Translations under genes and position numbers: made by a program
The notes under the pieces: model-generated
What the model was told of the DNA's origin: nothing
What the model saw: only the letters and a program-made list of their open reading frames with translations
The model's database searches: none
In this document: in pieces, positions 18,425-26,478 of the stretch
How positions within the stretch are numbered: the stretch's first letter is position 1
Layout: each line of letters opens with the position of its first letter
DNA from: Lewinellaceae bacterium
GTDB taxonomy: Bacteria; Bacteroidota; Bacteroidia; Chitinophagales; Saprospiraceae
Length of the DNA: 64,000 nt
Assembly: GCA_020636005.1 (NCBI GenBank)
Contig: JACJYR010000002.1
Coordinates: 186,001 to 250,000 of the forward strand
Direction of reading: 5' to 3'

Positions 18425-20290
18425 TCAATCCTCCAGTTTGACCCGGTAAGGTAGAACGGAAAGTGCGTTTTCCGCAAGTTCCATTTCTATTTCCCGGCAG
18501 GTATCCTTCCACGTCTCATCTTCGGGGTCGGACACTTTTAGCCTTACTTCCGTAATCCTGGTGATGCCGAAACCGGGCCGTGGATCCATTTCCACCCCAT
18601 TTTGGATGCTGACACCCCGAAGCATTCCCCCCAGCCTTGCCTGGCAAAAATTTTTCACATCTTCCGCAGTGAGCAAACGCCCGCGCCTGAGGAGTGTATC
18701 CTTTAGTTCCTGATAGAGTTCTGGCTCAGTGGGCACATTTTTCCCACCTCCGGTGGCGGTGACAAAACGGGCATATATTTCTGTTTTGTCTTCTTTCTTT
18801 ATGCCTGGCACAGCGGTGTTGGCCTTCAAGGGCTGGCCAGCGGCAATACCGTTGCCTTTTGACCCCAACGTGGACCAATACTCTGCCACCGCACGCACAC
18901 CCCTTGCCACGAGGCCCGGGTGAAGGAACAGATAGAGGTGCTGCTCAGGGTTTTGGCTGGTTTCATAGTCCCCTTTTGAAATGCGCTCGCCTAACAACCG
19001 GTGGAAGCCTTCCAGGGAAACCTTGCTGCCGATATTGTTGGCCACTTCAAACAACCTGTGTTCTTCCCGGAAAACATTTAACAGGTAAATGTACCTCCTC
19101 CACAAGTTGTAGCTATCGAGCCTGCCTACCCCGCCGTAGCGTAGCGTAAAGGCCGGGTGTTCGCCCTCTTTAAACTGTACGAGTGGCAGGTATTCAAAGT
19201 CTTCGCCGGTCTGTTGGTTGAAAACCCGCCTGACACCCAGGATTGGTTTTTGCGAAAACAGGTGGATCACGTTTAAGGCAGGGCGGTCGAAATAAGTATC
19301 GGCATCGTCTTTTATATGAAGCTTCCTGTTCACGACCGGAAATATGCAGGTAGAGCACCGGAAATTGGCTGCAAGGTCGTTCACCCTGACGGGGTATGGC
19401 AGGGTGATCTCAAGCCAGAGGTATTTTCCCTGCAGCAGGAAAAGGCCTTCGGCCTGTTTTAACAGATTTTCATCCTTTATCCTGTTATAGTCAATCCACT
19501 CCTGCAGCACTTCCTGAACCGGTGTTTCGACTGGCTCGAATTTCTTTTCGTCGGCGATGGTAACAAACTGCCTTTTGTAAATACTTTCGATGCGCCGTTT
19601 CAAAGATCGGGTCGTGTCCAGCATATCTTCGGGCACGGCCTCCTCGCCAAATCCCTGTTTTTTCAGGACTTCCTGGTTTCTCAACCTCCACTTGCCCGTC
19701 GTGACAGCTTCGAGGAACAAGGATTTGCGGGAATTGTCTTCGAGGTCGAAATAAAAGCCAACCCCCTGGAGGGAGTCGGGTACCTTTGGGCATTCGAAGC
19801 CCAGCAGCAGTTGGGTCATCAATTTGGCGTTGCCCCCGCTTTTAGGTGGCCGCTTGCCCACGTTGTACTGGAAAATGCCAGCCTCCGATACGACGATTTT
19901 CAATTTTGCATTGAGCAAAACCTGTTCAAAGACCGGGGAAAAATAGGCTTCTTCTCCATTGTGTTCACATACCAATTGAAGGGTTTCCGGTAAAAGGTAA
20001 GATGCCCCGGTCGGGTTGACCCTCGCAAGGGCATGGGAGGGGCTGGGCAAGTGGCGGGACTCAGGTACCAGGAGGTTGGCCATCTGACGGAGTACCCGGC
20101 GGTCCGAATCTTCGATGGCTTCATAAATGGAGGTCACCTCAGAAGCACAAGCCCCTACCAAAAGATTGATCAGGGGGTCAAAGTCTTTACCCCGGTAATC
20201 CCATTCCTGGCCCATCCGGGCAAAGATGTTGGTTCTTACCCATTCCAACATTTCTTCTTTTGTCTGTGCAGGAGACCGTCCAAAATTCAT
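18425..20290 (-). CDS. tssF: T6SS baseplate protein TssF
   Basis: TssF is the large wedge subunit of the T6SS baseplate, related to phage T4 gp6. The 621-residue length is normal. It begins with the typical region LINLLVGACASEVTSIYEAIEDSDRR (residues about 32-57) followed by LANLLVPE-like RQMANLLVPESRHLPSPSHA, and ends with a phage-J-like baseplate domain (VKNFCQARLGGMLRGVSI). It overlaps tssE by 4 bp and is followed 3 bp later by tssG, so E-F-G form a tightly coupled unit. Confidence 0.9.
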   Translation of the reverse strand: MNFGRSPAQTKEEMLEWVRTNIFARMGQEWDYRGKDFDPLINLLVGACASEVTSIYEAIEDSDRRVLRQMANLLVPESRHLPSPSHALARVNPTGASYLLPETLQLVCEHNGEEAYFSPVFEQVLLNAKLKIVVSEAGIFQYNVGKRPPKSGGNAKLMTQLLLGFECPKVPDSLQGVGFYFDLEDNSRKSLFLEAVTTGKWRLRNQEVLKKQGFGEEAVPEDMLDTTRSLKRRIESIYKRQFVTIADEKKFEPVETPVQEVLQEWIDYNRIKDENLLKQAEGLFLLQGKYLWLEITLPYPVRVNDLAANFRCSTCIFPVVNRKLHIKDDADTYFDRPALNVIHLFSQKPILGVRRVFNQQTGEDFEYLPLVQFKEGEHPAFTLRYGGVGRLDSYNLWRRYIYLLNVFREEHRLFEVANNIGSKVSLEGFHRLLGERISKGDYETSQNPEQHLYLFLHPGLVARGVRAVAEYWSTLGSKGNGIAAGQPLKANTAVPGIKKEDKTEIYARFVTATGGGKNVPTEPELYQELKDTLLRRGRLLTAEDVKNFCQARLGGMLRGVSIQNGVEMDPRPGFGITRITEVRLKVSDPEDETWKDTCREIEMELAENALSVLPYRVKLED

Positions 20291-20724
20291 AGCATTGGTA
20301 TTAGATCGGTGTAGCGGAAATCTTCATGGTCCAATAGCAATCCGTCAATATTTATTTCCAGGGCAATGCGCCCGCTTTTGATTTTAGGATTGGGTTTGTC
20401 CGGCTTCGGCAGGAGGACCGTTACGCCCACATTTTTTATTTTCAACCTCGGCTCGTAGGCTGCTATCAGGTATTGAATATTTTTTAAGACCATATCTTTC
20501 AATTCTTCTTCCAGCTTTTTGTCCCCTTTCCTTTTATCCGGCAACCTGAAATGTTGCTTGTTGAGCACACCGCCGTACGCAGGTTCAAACTTGACCTGGT
20601 TGGGAATAGTCATCAGCATCATTTTGATATGTTGGCGCACGGAGGTCTCCAAGTCCACCCTGGCATAGGTGGGCTTTGTCATGCTTTCTGCTTTGAACGG
20701 GATGGAATAGAAGGCTTTTTTCAA
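20287..20724 (-). CDS. tssE: T6SS baseplate protein TssE (gp25-like)
   Basis: TssE is the gp25-like wedge protein that starts sheath polymerisation. The 145-residue protein has the gp25 pattern: SVRQHIKMMLMTIPNQVKFEP early (residues about 28-50), then an EEELKDM/YEPRLKI region (YEPRLKIKNVGVTVLL), where the conserved glutamate-proline-arginine of the family is seen as EPR. It is preceded by repeat B copy 2 and overlaps tssF by 4 bp. Confidence 0.9.
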   Translation of the reverse strand: MKKAFYSIPFKAESMTKPTYARVDLETSVRQHIKMMLMTIPNQVKFEPAYGGVLNKQHFRLPDKRKGDKKLEEELKDMVLKNIQYLIAAYEPRLKIKNVGVTVLLPKPDKPNPKIKSGRIALEINIDGLLLDHEDFRYTDLIPML

Positions 20725-20751
20725 GTTGGGAATTATTTAGAATTGGAATTG

Positions 20752-20840
20752 ATGGGTTAAATTAATTGCCACGTTTTCAGTTGTTTGGAAAACTAAATCA
20801 TGGTGGTTTTGAAAAATCACCATGATTTAACATCCTAAAG
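20752..20840 (+). repeat. Dispersed intergenic repeat B, copy 2, with perfect hairpin
   Basis: This copy matches 11320-11408. It contains a perfect 10-bp inverted repeat, AATCATGGTG (20796-20805) and CACCATGATT (20818-20827), with a 12-base loop. It lies just upstream of tssE and downstream of the small membrane protein gene, so on the minus strand it is in the leader of the tssE-F-G transcript. Confidence 0.65.
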
Positions 20841-20863
20841 CAGGGTATCCATTTAGAGGCTCC

Positions 20864-21073
20864 TTACTTACGGATGGGGATGGCTGGCTTTGGGGGTTTC
20901 ACAGCGGATGGTGGCACCTGAGGTTCCGGTTTGGTTGGAAGGATGCCGGATGGATTGCCAGGGTTGACGGCACGGTTGCTTTTTTGTTCCTGCAACATGA
21001 ACAGGACGGCCCAACATCCAAATACAAGTACCCAAAGAATAGTGGAAATGGTTTTTTTAGTGTCCATAATCAT
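20864..21073 (-). CDS. Small single-span membrane protein between vgrG and tssE
   Basis: A 69-residue protein with a short positive N terminus (MIMDTKK), one hydrophobic helix (TISTILWVLVFGCWAVLFML) and a proline-rich tail (PTKPEPQVPPSAVKPPKP). It should sit in the inner membrane with the tail in the periplasm. No family is recognised. It is inside the structural operon, 24 bp from repeat B, with a hairpin between it and vgrG. It could be an accessory part of the membrane complex or have nothing to do with secretion. Confidence 0.65.
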   Translation of the reverse strand: MIMDTKKTISTILWVLVFGCWAVLFMLQEQKSNRAVNPGNPSGILPTKPEPQVPPSAVKPPKPAIPIRK

Positions 21074-21136
21074 ACTTATTGAATGGTATCAATCAAAATT
21101 TCAGGATTTTCTGCTGCACATCAGCCTAAAATACAA

Positions 21137-21177
21137 TCACCCGGTGAACATATCCCTGACATAGTTTCACCGGGTGA
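21137..21177 (-). terminator. Hairpin after vgrG (terminator or attenuator)
   Basis: The arms TCACCCGGTGAA (21137-21148) and TTCACCGGGTGA (21166-21177) are a perfect 12-bp inverted repeat with a 17-base loop, 46 bp after the vgrG stop on the minus strand. Only a weak T-rich stretch follows on that strand, so partial read-through into the rest of the tss operon is likely. Confidence 0.65.
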
Positions 21178-21223
21178 AGATAAATTTAAAAAAATAAAAG
21201 TCTTTACCAGAAAAGGGAAAACT

Positions 21224-22966
21224 TTAATTAAGCTTGACCATGGCCCCTTTCACTTCGGCTATAGCGCTGGCGCTGATGGAGACCATCGCCCCTTTGATGG
21301 TGTTGGTAGCACTTCCTTCTATTTCAGTCTGGGCCCCTTTTGCCTTAAAGGACGCCATGGCTTCATTTTCAATTTTGGGAGCCTCCAACTTAATACCGGC
21401 GCTTCCCTTGATGGTAATGTTTTTACCATCGATGGTAATGTCGTCGGGGGTTTTGATCGTAATACTTTTACCATCGCTGGAAATAACGATGGTGGCTTTG
21501 GCGGTCAGGTCCATTTTACCGCCAGTAGCCGTGATGGCTACATCCATGGGGCTGGTAAGGCCGAGCGTCTCTTTGCCTTTTTCGTCGTTCATCAGGATTT
21601 CAATGCCGCCAGCCGTCTTGAGGCCCTTTTTGAGATTGTCAGGGTCGGAGTGCTCTGGTTTTGCATCGCTGTTGTACATGCCCGTCAGCACATAGGGGCG
21701 TTCGGGGTTGTTGCTTTCAAATGCTACAAGTACCTGGTCGCCTTTTTCCGGAATAATATAAAAGCCTTTGTCTTTGCCGGAGTATGGAGAGGCTACCCGG
21801 ATCCAGGGCGACATTTCACCATCGTCCCGCTGCCAGAGGAACTGCACCCGGATGCGGCCGAGGCTGTCGGGGTCGTTGTTTTCCATGACTTCGGCGAGTT
21901 GAATTTCGCAGAAGGGGGGATTTATCGGTGAGGATAATGGGGGAATTGCAGATTCTTCCGGGATTGCCTCAAAGTGGTTTGAATAATCAAAACGATCACC
22001 ATGTGTTACAAAGGAGTGGGTGATTTGTGTGACAATGAACTTCCCATAATCGTCCGCCCCACCTAGAAGTCCCATTCTTTGATCTTGAAGGTGAATAAAT
22101 GTTCCTAGACGCAGGCTGGTTTTGGACGAGGTGGCACTCAAAAATACCATTTCACTTACCCGGGCCATGCTTTGCACTTCAACGTATTGCTTAAGATCTG
22201 GTTTACTGTAGTATTGAACCAAAGCAGTCTTGGCCTTTCCTGCGAATACTTCATTTTGAGATTTATTCAGGGCAATGTTCGCATACTCGTTTAAACCGCT
22301 ATATTTATCCTTTTCTGAAAAAAAGTCGTGTTTCTTATAATCGTATGCGCTGACCTCAAACCCAACTGGCACCACCCTAACGTTTAGATCCATACTTTGC
22401 ACATCACTCCCAAAATTCAAATCAACTATCTCTCCCGCAGCAGGTTTTTGCCCAAAATATAGTTTTTCCCCATCATAATACAACCATTCTCCAAATCTTC
22501 CTGCCAACCGGGTTAAAAACCTAAAATTGCCTTCTTGGTATTGAACGATGTATTTTAATTTTTGACTGTATTTTGTCTTATTTTCGACTGCGGAGCCATT
22601 ATAATTAGAAATGGTGGTATTGACGATTTCCTTGAGCGTTTTTTCGTAATGGGACACAGTAGTTGCTCCTTCATCCATAGCGGCTGTTGGGCTGGTGCCA
22701 TGTATGATTAAATCACTGCCACCAATACTGGACCTTCCCAATGAAAGTGAGGTAATAATACCTTTAAAAAGATTATTGTCAAATTTTACCTCAACTTTGG
22801 TACCCAATAATTCTTCAGATTTAGTTTTGAGATAATCTTTGAAGCTACTGCTACGGTCTTCTAAGCTTTGACGAATTTCAAAGGAATGGTGCGCTGCAAT
22901 TTTTTGTCTTATGGAGACTTGGTTTATCGAACGGGTAACATCCTCTGAATTTATTGTGACTTTCAT
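21224..22966 (-). CDS. vgrG: T6SS spike protein VgrG (TssI)
   Basis: VgrG forms the trimeric puncturing spike on the Hcp tube. The N-terminal gp27-like part covers residues about 1-340. The gp5 OB-fold follows (about 370-450; NNDPDSLGRIRVQFLWQRDD, SPWIRVASPYSGKDKGFYII, GDQVLVAFESNNPERPYVLTG). The C-terminal beta-helix is made of short repeats (KSITIKTPDDITIDGKNITI). It ends without an extra effector domain. Base composition changes inside the gene near 21940: the gp27 half is clearly AT-richer than the gp5/helix half. The AT-rich stretch continues into the putative effector gene just upstream, suggesting that both arrived together by recombination. Confidence 0.93.
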   Translation of the reverse strand: MKVTINSEDVTRSINQVSIRQKIAAHHSFEIRQSLEDRSSSFKDYLKTKSEELLGTKVEVKFDNNLFKGIITSLSLGRSSIGGSDLIIHGTSPTAAMDEGATTVSHYEKTLKEIVNTTISNYNGSAVENKTKYSQKLKYIVQYQEGNFRFLTRLAGRFGEWLYYDGEKLYFGQKPAAGEIVDLNFGSDVQSMDLNVRVVPVGFEVSAYDYKKHDFFSEKDKYSGLNEYANIALNKSQNEVFAGKAKTALVQYYSKPDLKQYVEVQSMARVSEMVFLSATSSKTSLRLGTFIHLQDQRMGLLGGADDYGKFIVTQITHSFVTHGDRFDYSNHFEAIPEESAIPPLSSPINPPFCEIQLAEVMENNDPDSLGRIRVQFLWQRDDGEMSPWIRVASPYSGKDKGFYIIPEKGDQVLVAFESNNPERPYVLTGMYNSDAKPEHSDPDNLKKGLKTAGGIEILMNDEKGKETLGLTSPMDVAITATGGKMDLTAKATIVISSDGKSITIKTPDDITIDGKNITIKGSAGIKLEAPKIENEAMASFKAKGAQTEIEGSATNTIKGAMVSISASAIAEVKGAMVKLN

Positions 22967-23049
22967 TTTAAATTATTTTCATTGTGTGGTTCAAATGCAA
23001 TGATTATAAAATTGCAAATAATCACCAATGGGGTTTGATTTGATCAAGG

Positions 23050-23850
23050 TCAAGGTGCAAAACTCATGTTAGCTTCTGGCACATTTGCAATCCAGTTTTC
23101 GAAGGAACCACCAGGATAGGCAGTCCGTTTTGGCCCTTCAAAACGTACATTTCTCCTTTTCCAACGGAGGGGTTCAATGGAGTACGCATCATTTTCTGCC
23201 CAAGCTGCCAATTGATCGTTGATCCCTGCCGTGGCAGGCACTCCAGTGTTGGATGCCACCCTGTTCAAAAAATTCCTGCCGTCCCTGCCCCGTCCTGTTC
23301 TGCAACTGTGGAATTCGATGCTGCCATAAGAAGCAAAATATGGCTTTAAACTAATTAAAAAACTATCAAATTCACTTGTATCAACGGCATTTATATCCAT
23401 ATAGTGCAAACTGCCGTTTACCTGAATAAACCCTGAGTTTCCATGTCCATAGAACCTTAACAAAACAACAGGTTTGACAGCGCAAGCAGCCCTAATTCCA
23501 TCATATATTGTTCGAACGTTGATAAAGCAATATTTCGGGGATTCTATGTTTGTTCCACCGTGCCTTCTAAGAAATGCTTCTTCCATCACTTCTAAACTAT
23601 CGTCGTAAGTATCCACATAATCCACTATCTGAATGTTGACCCCATTGGTCAGTTCCCTCCATGTATTAGTTCCGATCACACCATCGTCGGAGAGACTTTT
23701 GCTTCTTTGAAAAGCTTTTACTGCTGCCTCGGTCAACCTACCAAAATCCCCATCAACATCAAGAATCTGAGCAGAAGGCAAATGTCTGTTCAACAGAATC
23801 TGGCAGGCCGCAACACTAGGTAAGGAATCGCCATTTTGCAGATAAATCAT
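23050..23850 (-). CDS. Putative T6SS effector: peptidoglycan-binding domain plus caspase-like (DUF4347-like) domain
   Basis: The 266-residue protein has two parts. Residues 5-68 form a PG_binding_1 domain (LDVDGDFGRLTEAAVKAFQRS, then DDGVIGTNTWREL). Residues about 105-215 resemble clan CD caspase-fold hydrolases of the DUF4347 type: a hydrophobic strand ending in His-Gly (LLRFYGHGNSG, His136) and a second strand ending in Cys (SIEFHSCRTGRGRD, Cys183), the expected His/Cys dyad. There is no signal peptide, as expected for cargo loaded in the cytoplasm. It lies between hcp and vgrG, 65 bp after hcp and 83 bp before vgrG. The DNA is AT-richer than the flanking tss genes. Whether it cuts protein or only binds cell wall is unknown. 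No obvious immunity gene adjoins it. Confidence 0.7.
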   Translation of the reverse strand: MIYLQNGDSLPSVAACQILLNRHLPSAQILDVDGDFGRLTEAAVKAFQRSKSLSDDGVIGTNTWRELTNGVNIQIVDYVDTYDDSLEVMEEAFLRRHGGTNIESPKYCFINVRTIYDGIRAACAVKPVVLLRFYGHGNSGFIQVNGSLHYMDINAVDTSEFDSFLISLKPYFASYGSIEFHSCRTGRGRDGRNFLNRVASNTGVPATAGINDQLAAWAENDAYSIEPLRWKRRNVRFEGPKRTAYPGGSFENWIANVPEANMSFAP

Positions 23851-23915
23851 AGGGAATAAATTGGAAAAAGGCTTAGAAAGCAGGTGAAACTGCCTCCTAA
23901 ACCTTTAGTTCAAAC

Positions 23916-24323
23916 TTATGCATGGCTTTCCGGCCACAGGAAGTCAAACTTGGCACCGTCAATGTCAACGGTTTCGCAGGTGATGCTGAAAGATTCGACC
24001 GTGTTGGAAGAACCGGCATCCAGGTTGAAGTTTTCCTCGTAGGCGCAGATGTAGCCATTGGTCCATTTGATGGTTTTCAGGGCATTCTTCTTGGCCTCGT
24101 CGGCGTAGATGACGACTTCGCCGTCCTTGCCCTTGTCGGGATCGGACATCCAGGTAGTGGCCGAGCCTTTGTCATAGATGGTGTCCTTTACAAAGTTCAG
24201 CATGACGGAACGCACACGGGTGGAAGGTTTGCCATTTTCCTCGGTATAGCGGGAGAGGCTATAGGAAAAATGTTTCAGGTCGCTTTTCTTTCCGTCGATT
24301 GTTAATACAGCATGATTTGCCAT
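23916..24323 (-). CDS. tssD: T6SS tube protein Hcp (TssD)
   Basis: Hcp hexamers stack into the inner tube that is fired from the cell. The 135-residue protein begins MANHAVLTIDGKKSDLKHFSYSL and has the strands expected of Bacteroidota Hcp (GEVVIYADEAKKNALKTIKW, then SFSITCETVDIDGAKFDFLW), with no signal peptide. It is 122 bp after tssC, in the sheath-tube order B-C-D. The longer gaps on both sides suggest its own ribosome-binding region and possibly stronger expression. Confidence 0.9.
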   Translation of the reverse strand: MANHAVLTIDGKKSDLKHFSYSLSRYTEENGKPSTRVRSVMLNFVKDTIYDKGSATTWMSDPDKGKDGEVVIYADEAKKNALKTIKWTNGYICAYEENFNLDAGSSNTVESFSITCETVDIDGAKFDFLWPESHA

Positions 24324-24445
24324 GATTCAAATTGGTTTAAAAATGTTAAAGATTATGGGTTCAAAAATTGATTGCTATGATTGTTTTCCTGTCCGTTGCC
24401 GGGGCAGGAAGCATTAAAGCGTGTTCCTTCCACCCGCAACACCTG

Positions 24446-25759
24446 TCAGGAAACTTCCGATTCTGGTGATTCCCCTTTGGAGACCCCGATTTTGTAAACA
24501 AATGTCCTGGTAGCCCAAAGCGGCGTGATGCTAAAGTCAATGTCCACACGGTCTGGCTGGTCACGGTTGCGCTCAAACTTGGTCAGCTTGCCTTTTTCGA
24601 TGATCTTGTTCTCTGCCAGGTCGTCCAGGAATTTCACCAGGCGCTTGTGAATGACATCCCGTTTTTTTGCATCGAGCAGTTCGAAGGTGTATTTGCCGAG
24701 GAAGTGCTTGAGGGTTTTGTCAATCCAGTCCAGCGTCCTCACCACTGCGTAATGTTTCAGTTCAAGGTTGGCGCCGTTAAACATGGTCGTGGCCTCCCAG
24801 GGGGAGTTTTGTTGATAAAAATCTGCCAGTGCGTTCAGGCCTGCTTTTGACAGAAGGCCGACTTGCGGCTGGTTGATGTCGTACTTTAGGCCACCGCTCT
24901 GTTTTACCTCGCCAAACTGGACACCTGCTGCTGGCTGAGAAATCTTGCTGGCATATAGTTTACCAGTAATGGCCATGGCCGGTGAGCCGTATAGGTTGTC
25001 TTTCTCGCCGAGGTCGGCGTACTTGCCCCGCATATTGATCCAGTTGGCAAACATCACGGCATGGCTCCAGTATTTCTGCATCCCGCCGATTTTCTCCCCT
25101 TCGGGACTGTTGCGATATTTCAAAGTGGTTTCAACAGAAGGCATGTCCTTATAGTCGGACATAAACAGCACCTTATTGTCGTGGGCGATATCGGCATAGG
25201 TCTGGATGAGCTTTTCGCCCAAAAAACCTGGAATTACCATCAGGCTATACACTTTGTCCTGGTCGATTCGCAGGTGCGGTTCTGCCAGGATATCCCTCAC
25301 TTTTGAGGTCAAGGTTTCGTCGTCCGGGTCGTTCACCATGCTTTTGTCAATGTTGAGGATGGTAACGTGTTCCAATTTATTTGGCCCGGCATTTTTATAA
25401 AAAAGATCCAGTTGACGGTACGATTGTTCCAGGGGCCGGGCTTCTTCCACGATTTTCGCCAGGTTCTTTTTCTTCAGTTCTGTGGCAGCTTTCACTTTTT
25501 CCCCTGCAATAGTCTGAGCCTGGGCGGGGTTTTCGGCCTGGCCGAAAAGTTCGAGCATCGAATCCACCAACTTTTTCAAATCCTCCCGCTGTGCCTTGAA
25601 TTCCGGTTCGTCAAGGAACATGGCCTTGGTATCTTCATCCCCCTCTGGAGCGAAGTAGGTCAGGGTGTCATCAATGTTTTTAAAAAGTGCGCTGTATCCA
25701 CTACGGATTTTCTGCAGCGCTTCCTTGCGCCGCTGGACTTGGGTTCTTTCTTGTTCCAT
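24446..25759 (-). CDS. tssC: T6SS contractile sheath large subunit TssC
   Basis: TssC with TssB builds the contractile sheath. The 437-residue protein has the TssC core: PHLRIDQDKVYSLMVIPGFLG, then SHAVMFANWINMRGKYADLG, and the C-terminal SITPLWATRTFVYKIGV strand. The N-terminal 100 residues are strongly charged and helical. It is 124 bp downstream of tssB on the minus strand. Confidence 0.9.
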   Translation of the reverse strand: MEQERTQVQRRKEALQKIRSGYSALFKNIDDTLTYFAPEGDEDTKAMFLDEPEFKAQREDLKKLVDSMLELFGQAENPAQAQTIAGEKVKAATELKKKNLAKIVEEARPLEQSYRQLDLFYKNAGPNKLEHVTILNIDKSMVNDPDDETLTSKVRDILAEPHLRIDQDKVYSLMVIPGFLGEKLIQTYADIAHDNKVLFMSDYKDMPSVETTLKYRNSPEGEKIGGMQKYWSHAVMFANWINMRGKYADLGEKDNLYGSPAMAITGKLYASKISQPAAGVQFGEVKQSGGLKYDINQPQVGLLSKAGLNALADFYQQNSPWEATTMFNGANLELKHYAVVRTLDWIDKTLKHFLGKYTFELLDAKKRDVIHKRLVKFLDDLAENKIIEKGKLTKFERNRDQPDRVDIDFSITPLWATRTFVYKIGVSKGESPESEVS

Positions 25760-25883
25760 GATTGTTTTGATGCGATAGGTTTAAGTTTTCCCCAAAGCTG
25801 GCAACAACCAATGGCTACGAAATGTCAATGTTGGATCATCCTGTTCCGAGAGCCGCTGGCAAACCATCCCTGGGCTTTCAGAT

Positions 25884-26357
25884 TCAGGCTTCCGGGCCGG
25901 CCAATTCTTCCCTGATGCTTTGAAGGATGTCCAGGAAAGCTTCCTTTTTACTGGGATCGGCGATGATTTCCTGCAGTTTTTTGCTGCGCTCGATTTCATC
26001 CACCAGCTTCTGGTACCGCTTTTCCTGTTCGGTCAGTTTTTGCAGTGCGGGTATCCGCTTTGCCATTTCTTCTGGCCGGAAGTCTTTCAAAGCCTTGAAC
26101 TCCACCACCTCGTCAGAGGTAGGGTTGTCCTCGTCGCCCGTGTCAATGGTCACTTCAACTTTGGGTTTCCCATACTCAAAGAGCTTCGTGATAGAGCCTG
26201 TGTATTCGTCCGGAACTACCTCCGGGTCGAAAGGGCCATCTTTTTGCAAACTGGTCACCAACAGCGTTCTGTTGGTGGTGAGCATGGTAAAACTCGCCTC
26301 TACGTCAATGTCCTGAATACCTATCGGACCAGGAATATCAAAATCAATTTCAGGCAT
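25884..26357 (-). CDS. tssB: T6SS contractile sheath small subunit TssB
   Basis: TssB is the small sheath protein that interlocks with TssC and carries the helix recognised by ClpV. The 157-residue protein has FKALKDFRPEEMAKRIPALQ, the TssB pattern (F..l.DF.Pe.l...vP.L), near residue 95, followed by a charged helical C terminus (LDILQSIREELAGPEA). The order clpV-tssB-tssC-hcp on one strand is the normal T6SS-iii order. Confidence 0.92.
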   Translation of the reverse strand: MPEIDFDIPGPIGIQDIDVEASFTMLTTNRTLLVTSLQKDGPFDPEVVPDEYTGSITKLFEYGKPKVEVTIDTGDEDNPTSDEVVEFKALKDFRPEEMAKRIPALQKLTEQEKRYQKLVDEIERSKKLQEIIADPSKKEAFLDILQSIREELAGPEA

Positions 26358-26478
26358 GTCTAAAATGTTTTGAAGTTAATGATTAATAAGCCGGGCTGAC
26401 AAAACGTTACCGATTTTGGAAAAAATTTCATTTGGCCACCCCGTCTTGTTGAAATTAGTTCAACGGCGAATATAAAAA

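Noticed and set aside
21083..21931. 282-codon plus-strand frame opposite vgrG
   Set aside because: It is antisense to the VgrG beta-helix repeats; its repeating GGFDGN-like pattern is only the complement of those repeats.
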